Source: Sphingopyxis chilensis
Lineage (GTDB): Bacteria > Pseudomonadota > Alphaproteobacteria > Sphingomonadales > Sphingomonadaceae
DNA length: 64,000 nucleotides
Assembly: GCF_035930445.1 (NCBI RefSeq)
Contig: NZ_CP142394.1
Coordinates: forward strand, 343,501-407,500
Reading direction: 5' to 3'
Shown here: positions 8,128 through 17,837 of the stretch, piece by piece
Position numbering within the stretch: position 1 is the first letter of the stretch
Layout of the letters: each line of letters begins with the position of its first letter
The notes under the pieces: generated by a model
Databases searched by the model: none
Told to the model about the DNA's origin: nothing
What the model saw: the letters and a program-made list of their open reading frames with translations, nothing else
Made by a program: the position numbers and the translations under genes

Positions 8128-10022
8128 ACTGGCTCGCCCTCACCGCGGCGACGTCGGAAGCCGCTGAGAAGGTCGCCGAAGCCGCGACCGACACGGCGCT
8201 GATCGAAGGCGCGATCCTGCTCGGCGTCGCGACCTTGTTCGTGCTGATCTTCCGCCGGCTCGGCCTCGGCGCGGTACTCGGCTATCTGATCGCGGGCGCG
8301 GTCGTCGGGCCGCACGGGCTCGGGCTCGTCGGTGGCGGCGAATCGAAGCTGGCCTTTGCCGAACTCGGCATCGCCTTCCTGCTCTTCCTCGTCGGGCTCG
8401 AACTGTCGCCGCGCCGGCTCTGGGACATGCGCCGCGCGATCTTCGGTCTCGGCATGATGCAGGTCGCGGTCACGGGACTTATACTGACCGGCCTCATCTA
8501 TCTGACCCTCGGCTTCAGCCCGGCCGCCTCGCTCGCGCTCGGCCTGCCGCTCGCGCTGTCCTCGACGGCGCAGGTGCTGCCGGGGCTCAAAAGCTCGGGG
8601 CGGATCAATTCGCCCTTCGGCGAAAAGGCCTTTTCGATCCTGCTGTTCCAGGATCTGGCGATCGTCCCGATGATCACCATCGTCGCCGTGCTGTCGCGCG
8701 CACCCGCCGATCCCTCGGCGCCGCCGGGGTGGCAGATGGCCTTCTTCACCTTGTGGGCGATCATCGTGCTGGTGCTGGCGGGGCGCTTCATCGTCAATCC
8801 GCTGCTTCGCATCGTCGGCCGCTATGGCGAGCGCGAGTTGTTCGTCGTCGTCGGGCTGCTGACCATCCTTGCGAGCGCCGCCTTGATGCACAGCCTGCAT
8901 CTGTCGACCGCGCTCGGCGCGTTCATCGCAGGCGTGATGCTGGCCGATTCGCCCTATCGGCACGAAATCGAGTCGGACGTCGAGCCTTTCCGTCTGATCC
9001 TGCTCGGCCTCTTCTTCCTCGCGGTCGGCATGGTGCTCGACGTCGGCGCGGTGATGGAACGTCCGTTGCTCGTCCTTTCGCTGGCGCTCGGGCTGGTCGC
9101 GGTGAAGGTCGTCGTGCTGACGCTGATCGTAAAGGCATTCGGCAAGAGCTGGCAGGCGGCGCTAGGCCTCGGCCTGTTGCTCAGCCAGGGCGGCGAGTTC
9201 GGTTTCCTGCTCTTCGCGCAGGCGTCCGACGCGCTGCTCATCGAACCCGAGGCCGCGAGCCTGTTCAGCGCCGTCGTGACGCTGTCGATGGTGACGACGC
9301 CGTTCCTTATGCTGTTCGCGCGCAACCTGGAGTTCGCACCCGGAGCCGACGAATCCGATCTCGACGATCCCGAAGGGGCGCCGCGCGGATCGGCGATCGT
9401 CGTCGGCTATGGCCGCTTCGGCCAGATCGTGTCGCAGATGCTGCACGGCGTCGCCTGCTCGGTCACGCTGATCGACAAGAAACCGAGCCAGATCGAGCTG
9501 TCGAGCCGCTTCGACACCAAGGTTTATTTCGGCGACGGGCTACGCGTCGACCTGCTCCGCCGCGCGGGCGCCGAAGAAGCGCGGCTGATCATCTTCTGTA
9601 TCGACGATGCCTCGGTCGATGCGGCGGCGCTGAAGCCGATCGTCGAAGCCTTTCCGAACGCGAAGATATTGATGCGCGTGTTCGATCGCCGCCAACTGCT
9701 CGCGGTCGACGGCGCGGGGGTCGATACGGTCGTGCGCGAAGTCTTCGAAAGCTCGGTCGCGATGGGGCTGACGGCACTGCGCTATCTCGACGTCGACCCG
9801 AGCGAGATGGACGATGTCGAGGCGACGTTGCGCCATCTCGACGAAACGCGGCTCCGGGCGCAACTCGACGAGGGCGACCTGTCGGCGGGGATGGACCATC
9901 GCTTCAAGCCGGGGGGCGGGCGCGAAGCCGACAGCGTGCTCGAAAAGTTCCGGCGCAAAAGGCTCGCGGCGAAGATCGCGCGCGAAGAGAATGAGGCGAT
10001 GGGGCTCACGAGCGAGAGCTAG
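8124..10022 (+). CDS. Kef-type monovalent cation:proton antiporter (CPA2) with RCK domain
   Basis: A 632-residue inner-membrane transporter. An N-terminal helix precedes about 12 membrane segments of the Na+/H+ exchanger fold (residues ~35-400), including GYLIAGAVVGPHGLGL and LLFLVGLELSPRRLW. A cytoplasmic TrkA-N/RCK domain (~residues 420-535) follows, with the dinucleotide-binding motif IVVGYGRFGQIV. The likely role is K+/H+ exchange under electrophilic or pH stress, as for KefB/KefC. The ATG at 8124 overlaps the preceding stop. It is convergent with aroB, 16 bases apart. Confidence 0.93.
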   Translation: MNWLALTAATSEAAEKVAEAATDTALIEGAILLGVATLFVLIFRRLGLGAVLGYLIAGAVVGPHGLGLVGGGESKLAFAELGIAFLLFLVGLELSPRRLWDMRRAIFGLGMMQVAVTGLILTGLIYLTLGFSPAASLALGLPLALSSTAQVLPGLKSSGRINSPFGEKAFSILLFQDLAIVPMITIVAVLSRAPADPSAPPGWQMAFFTLWAIIVLVLAGRFIVNPLLRIVGRYGERELFVVVGLLTILASAALMHSLHLSTALGAFIAGVMLADSPYRHEIESDVEPFRLILLGLFFLAVGMVLDVGAVMERPLLVLSLALGLVAVKVVVLTLIVKAFGKSWQAALGLGLLLSQGGEFGFLLFAQASDALLIEPEAASLFSAVVTLSMVTTPFLMLFARNLEFAPGADESDLDDPEGAPRGSAIVVGYGRFGQIVSQMLHGVACSVTLIDKKPSQIELSSRFDTKVYFGDGLRVDLLRRAGAEEARLIIFCIDDASVDAAALKPIVEAFPNAKILMRVFDRRQLLAVDGAGVDTVVREVFESSVAMGLTALRYLDVDPSEMDDVEATLRHLDETRLRAQLDEGDLSAGMDHRFKPGGGREADSVLEKFRRKRLAAKIAREENEAMGLTSES

Positions 10023-10038
10023 GGGCCCGCCGACGCTG

Positions 10039-11145
10039 CTATGCGGCGCGCTGTCCGTCGAGGAACGCCGCCACCGCATCGAGGCCATATTCGTCGGTGA
10101 CGAAGCTTTGCCCGATGCCGCGCGTCAGGATCAGCGGCAGCTTGCCGCCGCGCACCTTCTTGTCGTGTGCCATATGCGCGGCGAGTTCGCCGCCGCCCGT
10201 GTTCACCCCCGCGCTCGCAAGGCTGTGCGGCAGATCGACGCTCGCGAGGTGATCGCGCACGCGGTCGGCATCCTCCGGCGCACACAGGCCGTTCGCGGCC
10301 GAGAATTGATGCGCGAGCACCATGCCCGCCGCGACCGCCTCGCCATGGAGCAGTCGGTCCGAATAGCCCGTTTCGGCCTCGAGCGCGTGGCCGAAGCTGT
10401 GCCCGAGGTTGAGCAGCGCGCGAATATCCTGCGTCTCGCGCTCGTCGGCGGCGACGATCCGCGCCTTGGCCGAAACGCTGTGGGCAATTGCCTTATGCCG
10501 TGCCGCGCTGTCGCCCGCGAGCAAGGCCGCGCCATTCGCTTCGCACCAGGCGAAAAAACCGGCGTCGTCGATCAGCCCATATTTGACGACCTCGGCATAG
10601 CCGGCGCCGAGCTCGCGGCGCGGCAGCGTTTCGAGCGTCGTCGGGTCGATCACGACCATCGCGGGCTGATGAAAGGCGCCGATCAGATTCTTACCCGCGG
10701 GCACGTTGATCGCGGTCTTGCCGCCGACGCTGCTGTCGACCTGCGCGAGCAGGGTCGTCGGGACCTGGACGAAGTTGCAGCCGCGCTTGACGATGCTGCA
10801 TGCGAAACCGACAAGGTCGCCGATCACGCCTCCCCCCAGGGCGATGACATGGTCGCCGCGTTCCACGCCTTCGCCGATCAGCCATTCGGTGAGGCGCGCG
10901 AGGCCGGCCCAGCTCTTGGTACCCTCGCCGGGGTCGAGCACGAAGGAGGAGAAGGAGATGTTCGCCATCGCCAGCGAAGTGCCGAGCGGGATCAGATAAT
11001 GGTCGGCGACATGGCTGTCGGTGACGATCATCGTGCGCGGACGCTTCAGTATCGGCGCGACATGTTCGCCGATCTCGCGGATCAGCCCGTCGCCGATCAG
11101 GATCGGATAGCTGCGAGCGCCCAGCTCTACCGTCAGCTTTTCCAT
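10039..11145 (-). CDS. aroB: 3-dehydroquinate synthase
   Basis: A 368-residue enzyme that converts DAHP to 3-dehydroquinate in the shikimate pathway. It contains HVIALGGGVIGDLVGF (NAD-binding), VPTTLLAQVDSSVGGKTAIN, AEVVKYGLI, NLGHSFGHALEA and the C-terminal HDKK motif. The ATG at 11145 gives MEKLTVEL; it overlaps the end of aroK by 13 bases, so the pair is coupled. An extra in-frame ATG five codons earlier is possible. Confidence 0.97.
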   Translation of the reverse strand: MEKLTVELGARSYPILIGDGLIREIGEHVAPILKRPRTMIVTDSHVADHYLIPLGTSLAMANISFSSFVLDPGEGTKSWAGLARLTEWLIGEGVERGDHVIALGGGVIGDLVGFACSIVKRGCNFVQVPTTLLAQVDSSVGGKTAINVPAGKNLIGAFHQPAMVVIDPTTLETLPRRELGAGYAEVVKYGLIDDAGFFAWCEANGAALLAGDSAARHKAIAHSVSAKARIVAADERETQDIRALLNLGHSFGHALEAETGYSDRLLHGEAVAAGMVLAHQFSAANGLCAPEDADRVRDHLASVDLPHSLASAGVNTGGGELAAHMAHDKKVRGGKLPLILTRGIGQSFVTDEYGLDAVAAFLDGQRAA

Positions 11146-11711
11146 TGCGGATCTTCCCACTTTGACAGGGCCTCCAGGATCGCGCGCACCGTATGGTCGT
11201 GCGGCGTGCTCGCCGAGCTGATGCGCAGATGCGCCTCGGCATAGATGGGATTGCGGACCGCCGCCAGTTCGCGCAGCACCGTGCCGGGGTCGCGGTCTTT
11301 CAAAAGCGGGCGGTGGCTGCGGCGTCCGACGCGTTCGACGAGCGTCGGGATGTCGGCGTCGAGCCAGATGCAGAGGCTGTCGCGCAGGATCAGGTCGCGG
11401 GTCTCTTCATTGATGAAGGCCCCGCCGCCGGTGGCGAGAACCATTGGTTTTCCGCCGAGCAGGCGCGCGATCACACGGCGCTCGCCGTCGCGGAAATGCG
11501 CTTCGCCGAAGCGCGCGAAAATGTCGGAGATCGTCATTCCGGCGGCGCGCTCGATCTCGTCGTCGGCGTCGGCGAAACGCATGCCGAGGCGCTGCGCGAG
11601 GCGGCGGCCGACGGTCGACTTTCCCGAGCCCATCAGCCCGACGAGCACGATCGACCGGTCGCGGATCGACGCGGCTATGGCTGGCGAAGGGCTTTTCGGG
11701 TTTCGCGACAT
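11133..11711 (-). CDS. aroK: Shikimate kinase
   Basis: A 192-residue kinase that phosphorylates shikimate at the 3-hydroxyl. It has Walker A GLMGSGKST, DADDEIE (shikimate-binding Asp), FRDGERRV, the ATGGGAF motif and the RPLL lid segment. I start at the ATG at 11711 because family homology begins shortly after it. The frame stays open to 11795, where further ATGs give a 28-residue extension without recognisable homology. It is first in the aroK-aroB pair, the usual arrangement. Confidence 0.95.
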   Translation of the reverse strand: MSRNPKSPSPAIAASIRDRSIVLVGLMGSGKSTVGRRLAQRLGMRFADADDEIERAAGMTISDIFARFGEAHFRDGERRVIARLLGGKPMVLATGGGAFINEETRDLILRDSLCIWLDADIPTLVERVGRRSHRPLLKDRDPGTVLRELAAVRNPIYAEAHLRISSASTPHDHTVRAILEALSKWEDPQWKS

Positions 11712-11898
11712 GGTGCGCGCGGCTATACCGCCCGTTCGGCGCGGAACAATGGTTTTGCGCGATATGGGACGAACGGCGGTCATTGGATATTGCACGCCGG
11801 GGCCGGATCGGGAAAAGGCCGCGTTGCGGCGTCATCGCCGATCGGCCCGGAATGATTGAGGTGAATGTGACCGACAAGTTTGCCGAAGGCGCGACGCG

Positions 11899-13713
11899 AT
11901 GAAGAAGAAGGCGCTGTCGCTGACGCTGGGCCTGTCGGCCACCGCGCTCGCGGCCATATTGGTGCTGCCCGTGATCGCGCAGGAATCGCTGCTGCCCGAA
12001 GGGTTCGGCAACCCCGCCGACACGCCCACCCCGAAATCGTCGCCGACGCCGTCCCCGTCGCCCACAGCGACGCCCGCGCCCGGTTCGGCGCCGGCCAACG
12101 GTGTTGCGCCGCCAACCGTTGCCCCGACGCTCGATAGCGCCACCATCGGCGCAGCGGACGAAGAGGGCGAGCAAGCGGAAGATGTCGAATCGGGCGGGCT
12201 GAAATATGACCTGCCGCCGGGAGCGCGCCGCCTGCTCACGCGCATCGGGCCGCTCACGCCGGAAACCGGGGGGCTCGCCCCCGACGCCTTCGGCATTCGC
12301 GGCCAATATGCCGCGGCGATCATGCGCAAGACGAACGGCCAGTTCGCGTCGCGCTGGGGCCAGATTTTGCTCCGCCGCGCGCTCGCGTCCGCGATCGACA
12401 CGCCGGATACCATCAACGGCGCCGACCTGGCGGCCGAGCGCGCGTCGCTGCTGCTGCGCATGGGCGAATCGATCACCGCACGCCGGATCGTCCAGTCGGT
12501 CGACTATGACCGCGCGAGCCCTCGCCTCGTCGCCGCGGCGCAGCAGGTCTATCTCGCCAACGCCGATCCGGCGGGGATGTGCCCCTATGTGCCCGCAGGG
12601 CTTGCGCATGGCGACGAGCAGGCGTGGCGCCTTGCGTCGGCGATCTGCTCGGGCCTGTCGGGTGAGGCCGGGCCGGCGGGCTGGGCGATCAGCCGCGTGC
12701 GGTCGAGCGGCAGGATCTCGAACTTCGACATATTGCTCGCCGAACGCGTGCTCGGTGCGACCGGCGCCGGACGACGTTCGACGACGATCGAATGGGACAA
12801 TATCGACCGGATGACGAGCTGGCGTTTCGGCATGTCGACCGCGACCGCGATCGAGGTTCCCGAAGCGCTGCGGACGTCGGCGCCCTATTATATGAAGGGC
12901 TGGACGGTGCTCGCGCCGATGACCGACATGCCGGACCGTATCGCCGCGGCGCCCGAAGCTGCGGCGCGCGGCGTGCTGTCGAGCGACGCCTATGTGTCGC
13001 TGCTGAGCGCGGCGGCCAGCGAGGAAGAGCCCGCCGAAGCGCTCGCGGCGCAGACCGACCAGCTTCGCGGAGCCTTTCGCCTCCCGACCGGCGCCGAGCG
13101 TTATGCGGCGATGGAGCAGCTTTGGGGCGCGGGCGGCAATACGGCACAAGGCTATGCCGCGATGGTCGCGACCGCGCGCGCGGCGGCCGCCCTTTCGCCC
13201 GGCACCGATACCGGCGGCGATCCGTGGCGGCTTTTGGGATCGATGCTCGCGGGCGGCTATGACGCGAATGCGCTTGCCTGGGTTCCGGCCGTATCGGTCG
13301 GCAGCCGGGCGTGGGGCGTGCTCGCGGTCGGATCGCCGCGCGCGCTTACCGGCATGAGCGCGAGCGCGGTCGAGGGATTTTCGGACGATGACGACAGCGC
13401 GAACACGCTGCGCTCGAAATTCCTGCTCGCGGGGCTTGCCGGTCTCGGGCGGCTCGATGCGAATGCCGCAGCGTCGGCGGCGGGCGATCTGGATGTCGAT
13501 CTGGGCAAGCAGACGCGCTGGTCGCGGGCGATCATGACGGCGGCCGAGCGGCGCGAACCGGGCATGGTGGCGCTGCTCGCGGCCGCGGGAATGCAGGGCG
13601 AATGGTCGAAAGTGCCGCCTTATCATCTCTATTATATCGTCCGCGCCCTTCGTGAAGTCGGCCTGTCGTCGGAAGCGCGGATGATCGCCGCCGAAGCGCT
13701 GGTGCGTGTCTGA
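11899..13713 (+). CDS. Secreted protein of unknown function (sphingomonad type)
   Basis: A 604-residue protein I do not recognise. It begins with a clear Sec signal peptide (MKKKALSLTLGLSATALAAI.., cleavage likely near residue 27). A Pro/Thr/Ser-rich low-complexity linker follows (about residues 40-75, repeated TPTPSPSP), then a long, mostly helical Ala-rich region that reads like solenoid repeats (for example ITARRIVQSVDYDRASPRLVAAAQQVY). It is probably periplasmic. Its last bases overlap the GTG start of xerD, and it is divergent from aroK. The position between aroK and xerD suggests a conserved cell-envelope factor, but no function can be read from sequence. Confidence 0.85.
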   Translation: MKKKALSLTLGLSATALAAILVLPVIAQESLLPEGFGNPADTPTPKSSPTPSPSPTATPAPGSAPANGVAPPTVAPTLDSATIGAADEEGEQAEDVESGGLKYDLPPGARRLLTRIGPLTPETGGLAPDAFGIRGQYAAAIMRKTNGQFASRWGQILLRRALASAIDTPDTINGADLAAERASLLLRMGESITARRIVQSVDYDRASPRLVAAAQQVYLANADPAGMCPYVPAGLAHGDEQAWRLASAICSGLSGEAGPAGWAISRVRSSGRISNFDILLAERVLGATGAGRRSTTIEWDNIDRMTSWRFGMSTATAIEVPEALRTSAPYYMKGWTVLAPMTDMPDRIAAAPEAAARGVLSSDAYVSLLSAAASEEEPAEALAAQTDQLRGAFRLPTGAERYAAMEQLWGAGGNTAQGYAAMVATARAAAALSPGTDTGGDPWRLLGSMLAGGYDANALAWVPAVSVGSRAWGVLAVGSPRALTGMSASAVEGFSDDDDSANTLRSKFLLAGLAGLGRLDANAAASAAGDLDVDLGKQTRWSRAIMTAAERREPGMVALLAAAGMQGEWSKVPPYHLYYIVRALREVGLSSEARMIAAEALVRV

Positions 13714-14617
13714 CGGCGCTCTCATCGAGCGCTTTCTCGAAATGATGGCGGCCGAGCGTGGGGCCGCGCGCAACACGCTTGCCGCCTATCGCCGCGACCT
13801 CGAACAGGCGGCGGAGTGGGTCAAAGGTCCGCTCGGCGACGCCGATGTGCCGGCTTTGCGCAAATTGATGGCCGATTATCAATCGCTTGCGGCGAGCAGC
13901 GCGGCGCGCAAATTGTCGGCGTTAAGGCAGTTCTTCGCGTTCCTGCTCGACGAGGGCGAGCGGGCGGACAATCCGGCCCTCGACATCGCGCGCCCTGCGA
14001 CGCGCCGGCCGCTGCCGCGGATCCTGACGCATTCGGACGTCGAACGATTGTTCGAACAGGCGGGTGAGGAAGCCGGGGGCGAAGCGCCGCCTGCCAACGC
14101 CGTGCGAATGCTGCTGCTGCTCGAATTGCTTTATGGTTCGGGCCTGCGTGCGAGCGAACTCGTGTCGCTGCCGCGCCGCGCCGTTGCCGGCGAGCGCGAA
14201 TATCTGATCGTCCGCGGCAAGGGCGGCAAGGAGCGGCTGGTGCCCCTGTCCGAGCGCGCGCGCGAGGCATTCGATCGCTGGCTGCCCTTGCTGACCGACG
14301 GATCGCCCTGGCTCTTTCCGTCGGGCAAGGCGCATGTCTCGCGCGTGCGGCTGTTCCAGATGCTGCGCGAACTGGCGGCGCGCGCCGGGATCGACCCGGC
14401 GGTGATCAGTCCGCATGTGCTGCGCCACGCCTTTGCGACGCATCTGCTCGAGGGCGGTGCCGATCTGCGCGCGCTGCAATTGATGCTCGGCCACGCCGAT
14501 ATCGCGACGACAGAGATTTACACGCATGTCGATAGCCGCCGCCTGGTCGAACTGGTCAACAAACGGCATCCGCTTGCCCGCATGGATGGCGTTGACCTTG
14601 CGGAGCCTTCGTCCTAG
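13706..14617 (+). CDS. xerD: Tyrosine recombinase XerD
   Basis: A 303-residue site-specific recombinase that resolves chromosome dimers at dif with XerC. It has an N-terminal SAM-like DNA-binding domain (RFLEMMAAERGAARNTLAAYRRDL) and a full catalytic set in the C-terminal domain: R148, K172, H237-x-x-R240, H263 and Y272. The GTG start at 13706 overlaps the preceding gene by 8 bases. I call XerD rather than XerC or an element integrase because it lies in a housekeeping context next to accA with no attachment site. Confidence 0.92.
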   Translation: MSDGALIERFLEMMAAERGAARNTLAAYRRDLEQAAEWVKGPLGDADVPALRKLMADYQSLAASSAARKLSALRQFFAFLLDEGERADNPALDIARPATRRPLPRILTHSDVERLFEQAGEEAGGEAPPANAVRMLLLLELLYGSGLRASELVSLPRRAVAGEREYLIVRGKGGKERLVPLSERAREAFDRWLPLLTDGSPWLFPSGKAHVSRVRLFQMLRELAARAGIDPAVISPHVLRHAFATHLLEGGADLRALQLMLGHADIATTEIYTHVDSRRLVELVNKRHPLARMDGVDLAEPSS

Positions 14618-14626
14618 CGACTCCGC

Positions 14627-15574
14627 ATGACAGCCTTTCTGGACTTCGAAAAACAGGTCGCCGCGCTCGATCGGCAGATTGCCGAACTGCGCGAAATGGG
14701 TGACGATCCGTCGCTCAACATGGACAATGACATCGCGCGGCTGGAGGACAAGTCCTCGAAACTGTTGCGCGAACTCTATGCCAAGCTGACGCCGTGGCAA
14801 AAGACGCAGGTCGCGCGCCACCCCGACCGCCCGCACTTCAAACATTATGTCGCGGGTCTGTTCGACGACTGGATGCCGCTTGCGGGCGACCGCAATTTCG
14901 GCGACGATCAGGCGATCCTCGGGGGTCTCGCGCGCTTCCGCGGGCGCCGGGTGATGGTGATCGGACATGAAAAGGGCGACGATATCCCGTCGCGCATGAA
15001 ACATAATTTCGGCATGGCGAAGCCCGAGGGCTATCGCAAGGCGATCCGCCTGATGCAGCTCGCCGACCGCTTCGGACTGCCGGTGGTGACGCTCGTCGAC
15101 ACGTCGGGCGCCTTTCCCGGTATTCAGGCGGAGGAGCGCGGACAGGCCGAAGCGATCGCCCGGTCGACCGAGCAATGCCTCGCGCTGGGCGTGCCGATGG
15201 TCGCGGCGGTCGTCGGCGAAGGCGGATCGGGCGGCGCCATCGCGCTGGCCGCGGCGAACCGCGTGCTGATGTTCGAACATGCGGTCTATTCGGTGATCTC
15301 GCCCGAAGGCTGCGCCTCGATCCTGTGGCGCACGTCGGACAAGGCGGCGGACGCCGCCGCAGCGATGAAGATGTCGGCGCAGGACCTGCTCGGCCTGAAG
15401 GTCATCGACCGGATCGTTCCCGAACCCGTCGGCGGCGCGCACCGTGCGCCCGAAGTCGCGATCGCGTCGCTGGGCGATGCGATCGAACAGGAACTGGGGG
15501 CGCTGGCGGGACTGCCGCGCGACACGCTGCTGGCCGCGCGCGAGGAAAAATTCCTCGCCATGGGGCGCGCTTAG
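14627..15574 (+). CDS. accA: Acetyl-CoA carboxylase carboxyltransferase subunit alpha
   Basis: A 315-residue subunit that transfers the carboxyl group from biotin to acetyl-CoA with AccD, the first step of fatty acid synthesis. The family order is intact: [69 protein letters not shown] and [14 protein letters not shown]. It starts 9 bases after xerD. No accD lies in the window. Confidence 0.97.
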   Translation: MTAFLDFEKQVAALDRQIAELREMGDDPSLNMDNDIARLEDKSSKLLRELYAKLTPWQKTQVARHPDRPHFKHYVAGLFDDWMPLAGDRNFGDDQAILGGLARFRGRRVMVIGHEKGDDIPSRMKHNFGMAKPEGYRKAIRLMQLADRFGLPVVTLVDTSGAFPGIQAEERGQAEAIARSTEQCLALGVPMVAAVVGEGGSGGAIALAAANRVLMFEHAVYSVISPEGCASILWRTSDKAADAAAAMKMSAQDLLGLKVIDRIVPEPVGGAHRAPEVAIASLGDAIEQELGALAGLPRDTLLAAREEKFLAMGRA

Positions 15575-15710
15575 CGGGGTCTTCGCCGGAACCCGATCGC
15601 GGGTCGTGGCGTTCCATTTTCGGAAATAGACGAGCCGCGGACGATGGCGCGGCTTGCCTTGCCGCGTGGCGGAGATATCGCTCGGCAAGACACAAACGGG
15701 AGGCATTTCG

Positions 15711-17210
15711 ATGAGCTGGAAGACGGGAAGGACACTGGCGGCAGCACTCGTGATGGGCGGGGTCGCGCTGACCGGCGCGGCCGATGCGCAGCTGAGGGCG
15801 ATCCAGACGCAGACCAACATCTCGCCCGCCGAGCGCAAGCAGGGCGACGAGGCGCATCCGCAATTGCTCCAGGAATTCGGCGGCGCATACAGTGGGCCGC
15901 AGGCCGCCTATGTGAACCGCGTCGGACAAAATATTGCGGTGCAATCGGGCCTGTCGCGGTCGCCCAGCGACTTCACGGTCACGCTGCTCAATTCGCCGGT
16001 AAACAACGCCTTCGCGATCCCCGGCGGCTATATCTATGTCACCCGCCAGTTGATGGCGCTGATGAACGACGAAGCCGAGCTTGCGGGCGTGCTCGGGCAC
16101 GAGGTCGGGCATGTCGCGGCGCAGCACAGCAAGAAACGCCAGTCGGCGGCGACCCGCAATACCATCCTCGGCGTGCTCGGCGCGGTACTCGGCGGTGCGA
16201 TCGGCGACAATGGCGGCCTGCTCGGCGGGCTGGGCGGACTGCTCCAGAATAACGCGATGAAGGTCGCGCAGCTCGCGACGCTCGGCTTTTCGCGCAGCCA
16301 GGAATTGCAGGCCGACCAACTGGGGGTCCAATATCTGCACAGCGCGGGATATGACCCGCTCGCGCTGTCGACGATGCTCGCGAGCCTTGCGAACCAGACG
16401 AACCTCGACGCGCGCCTGTCGGGCGGCGATGCGCGCTCGCTCCCCGAATGGGCGAGCACCCACCCCGACCCGGCCTCGCGCGTCCGCAACGCACAGACGT
16501 TGGCGAGCCGCGTCGGCGGCCGTGGCGGCAATCGCAACGCTGACGCATTTCTCGCGTCGGTTGATGGCGTCCTCTATGGCGACGATCCGGCACAGGGCGT
16601 CGTCGAGGGCCGCGATTTCCTGCATCCCGACCTCCGGCTGCGTTTCACGGTGCCGAACGGTTACGGGATGCAGAATGGCACCGACGCGGTGTCGATCAGC
16701 GGCAACGGCGGGCAGGCGCAATTTTCGACCGGGCCGTATAATGGCGACATGAACGCCTATATTGCTGCGGGTTTCCGCGCGGTTGCGGGCGATACATCAG
16801 TCAGCCCGGGCACGATCCAGCGGACGACCGTGAACGGCATTCCGGCCTCCTGGTCGACGGCGCGTGTCAACAGCCAGTCGGGGCAGGTCGACGTCACCGT
16901 CTTCGCCTATGAATTTTCGCGGAGCAGTGCGTTCCACTTCGTCACACTGACGCAGGCGGGCCGCGGCAGCGTGTTCAATTCGATGTTCAGTAGCGTGCGG
17001 CGGCTGAGCACGGCCGAGGCGGCGGCGATCCGGCCACGGCGCGTCGATGTCGTCACCGTCGGACGCGGCGACACCGTCGCCAGCCTCTCCCGGCGGATGG
17101 CGTTCAGCAAATATCAGACCGAACGCTTTCAGGTGCTCAACCGCCTGACCGCGTCGAGCCGGCTGACGCCGGGGCAGAAGGTGAAGATCGTGGTCTACGC
17201 GAACCGGTAA
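15711..17210 (+). CDS. Secreted M48-family metalloprotease with C-terminal LysM-like domain
   Basis: A 499-residue periplasmic zinc protease. A Sec signal peptide (residues 1-25, ending GAADA) is followed by the M48 domain: NAFAIPGGYIYVTRQL, the zinc motif H130-E-V-G-H134 and the third ligand region ELQADQLGVQYL. The C-terminal ~60 residues (VTVGRGDTVASLSRRM ... LTPGQKVKIVVY) resemble a LysM fold and probably bind peptidoglycan. It resembles BepA/YggG-like outer-membrane quality control proteases. The ATG at 15711 has ACGGGAGG at 7 bases and leads straight into the signal peptide; an open frame 19 codons longer does not. Confidence 0.92.
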   Translation: MSWKTGRTLAAALVMGGVALTGAADAQLRAIQTQTNISPAERKQGDEAHPQLLQEFGGAYSGPQAAYVNRVGQNIAVQSGLSRSPSDFTVTLLNSPVNNAFAIPGGYIYVTRQLMALMNDEAELAGVLGHEVGHVAAQHSKKRQSAATRNTILGVLGAVLGGAIGDNGGLLGGLGGLLQNNAMKVAQLATLGFSRSQELQADQLGVQYLHSAGYDPLALSTMLASLANQTNLDARLSGGDARSLPEWASTHPDPASRVRNAQTLASRVGGRGGNRNADAFLASVDGVLYGDDPAQGVVEGRDFLHPDLRLRFTVPNGYGMQNGTDAVSISGNGGQAQFSTGPYNGDMNAYIAAGFRAVAGDTSVSPGTIQRTTVNGIPASWSTARVNSQSGQVDVTVFAYEFSRSSAFHFVTLTQAGRGSVFNSMFSSVRRLSTAEAAAIRPRRVDVVTVGRGDTVASLSRRMAFSKYQTERFQVLNRLTASSRLTPGQKVKIVVYANR

Positions 17211-17227
17211 CGCCGGTCGCCTACGAA

Positions 17228-17257
17228 AAAGGGCGGTGGGATAACCCACCGCCCTTT
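17228..17257. terminator. Bidirectional intrinsic terminator
   Basis: A perfect 13-bp stem, AAAGGGCGGTGGG / CCCACCGCCCTTT, with a 4-base loop (ATAA). It sits between the convergent M48 protease and Flp pilin genes. The A/T ends of the stem give a short U tract on either strand. Confidence 0.85.
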
Positions 17258-17297
17258 CCGATTTTGTCGCGCGCTGAAAGCCCGCGAACCAACGCGA

Positions 17298-17459
17298 TTA
17301 GTCGAGGTTCGACGCAACCGAGTTGAAGGTGTTGCTGACGCTGTTGCCGACGAGGCCCATGGCCGAGATGCCAGCGACGGCGATGAGGGCCGCGATCAGG
17401 CCATATTCGATGGCGGTGGCGGCTTTGGTGTCGCGGACGAACTTCTTGATGAACTTCAT
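17298..17459 (-). CDS. Flp family type IVb pilin (first copy)
   Basis: A 53-residue pilin, MKFIKKFVRDTKAATAIEYG then a hydrophobic helix LIAALIAVAGI and a polar tail ending SNLD. The TAIEYGL motif is the Flp prepilin-peptidase region, with the conserved Glu and Tyr. Flp pilins form Tad pili for surface attachment. GGAGA lies about 7 bases before the ATG. The Tad secretion genes are not in the window, so assembly must rely on genes elsewhere. Confidence 0.9.
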   Translation of the reverse strand: MKFIKKFVRDTKAATAIEYGLIAALIAVAGISAMGLVGNSVSNTFNSVASNLD

Positions 17460-17601
17460 GACTGGTCTCCTGATTTCACTTACCCTGTTGACGGTCTGGT
17501 CTGGGTCAACATCTGCGGTTTAGGGCGAATAGGTTTTGAAAATCTTAATGGCATCTGGCGAAAGGCGCGGAATATCGGCCCGAAACGACACAGTAGCGGG
17601 G

Positions 17602-17772
17602 CTACATGTTCGTGTCGGCGGCCGTCGAAACCTTGCCCCACATATTGCCGGTAGAATTGGCGACATTGCTGACCGCAACGACAGCCGCCAGAAAGATAAG
17701 GGCCAGGATCAGCCCATATTCGACGGCTGTGGCGGCCCTGGTCGACCGCATCAGCCTGTAAAAGTTTCGCAT
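17602..17772 (-). CDS. Flp family type IVb pilin (second copy)
   Basis: A 56-residue paralogue: MRNFYRLMRSTRAATAVEYG, then LILALIFLAAVVAVSNVA and a polar tail ending DTNM. It has the same EYG prepilin motif but a different tail from the copy at 17298, so it may be a minor pilin. The two genes lie 142 bases apart in the same direction. Confidence 0.88.
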   Translation of the reverse strand: MRNFYRLMRSTRAATAVEYGLILALIFLAAVVAVSNVANSTGNMWGKVSTAADTNM

Positions 17773-17837
17773 TGTTCCACCCCTGACTGAAATATAGTTC
17801 CCGAGGGGTCCAACATTCGCACAGGAAGGTTAACAAT

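Noticed and set aside
11407..13776. Long minus-strand open frame across the secreted protein gene
   Set aside because: Arg-rich shadow of a gene with signal peptide on the plus strand.
13706..14617. Integrase of a mobile element
   Set aside because: All features and neighbours fit housekeeping XerD; no attachment site or element genes adjoin it.
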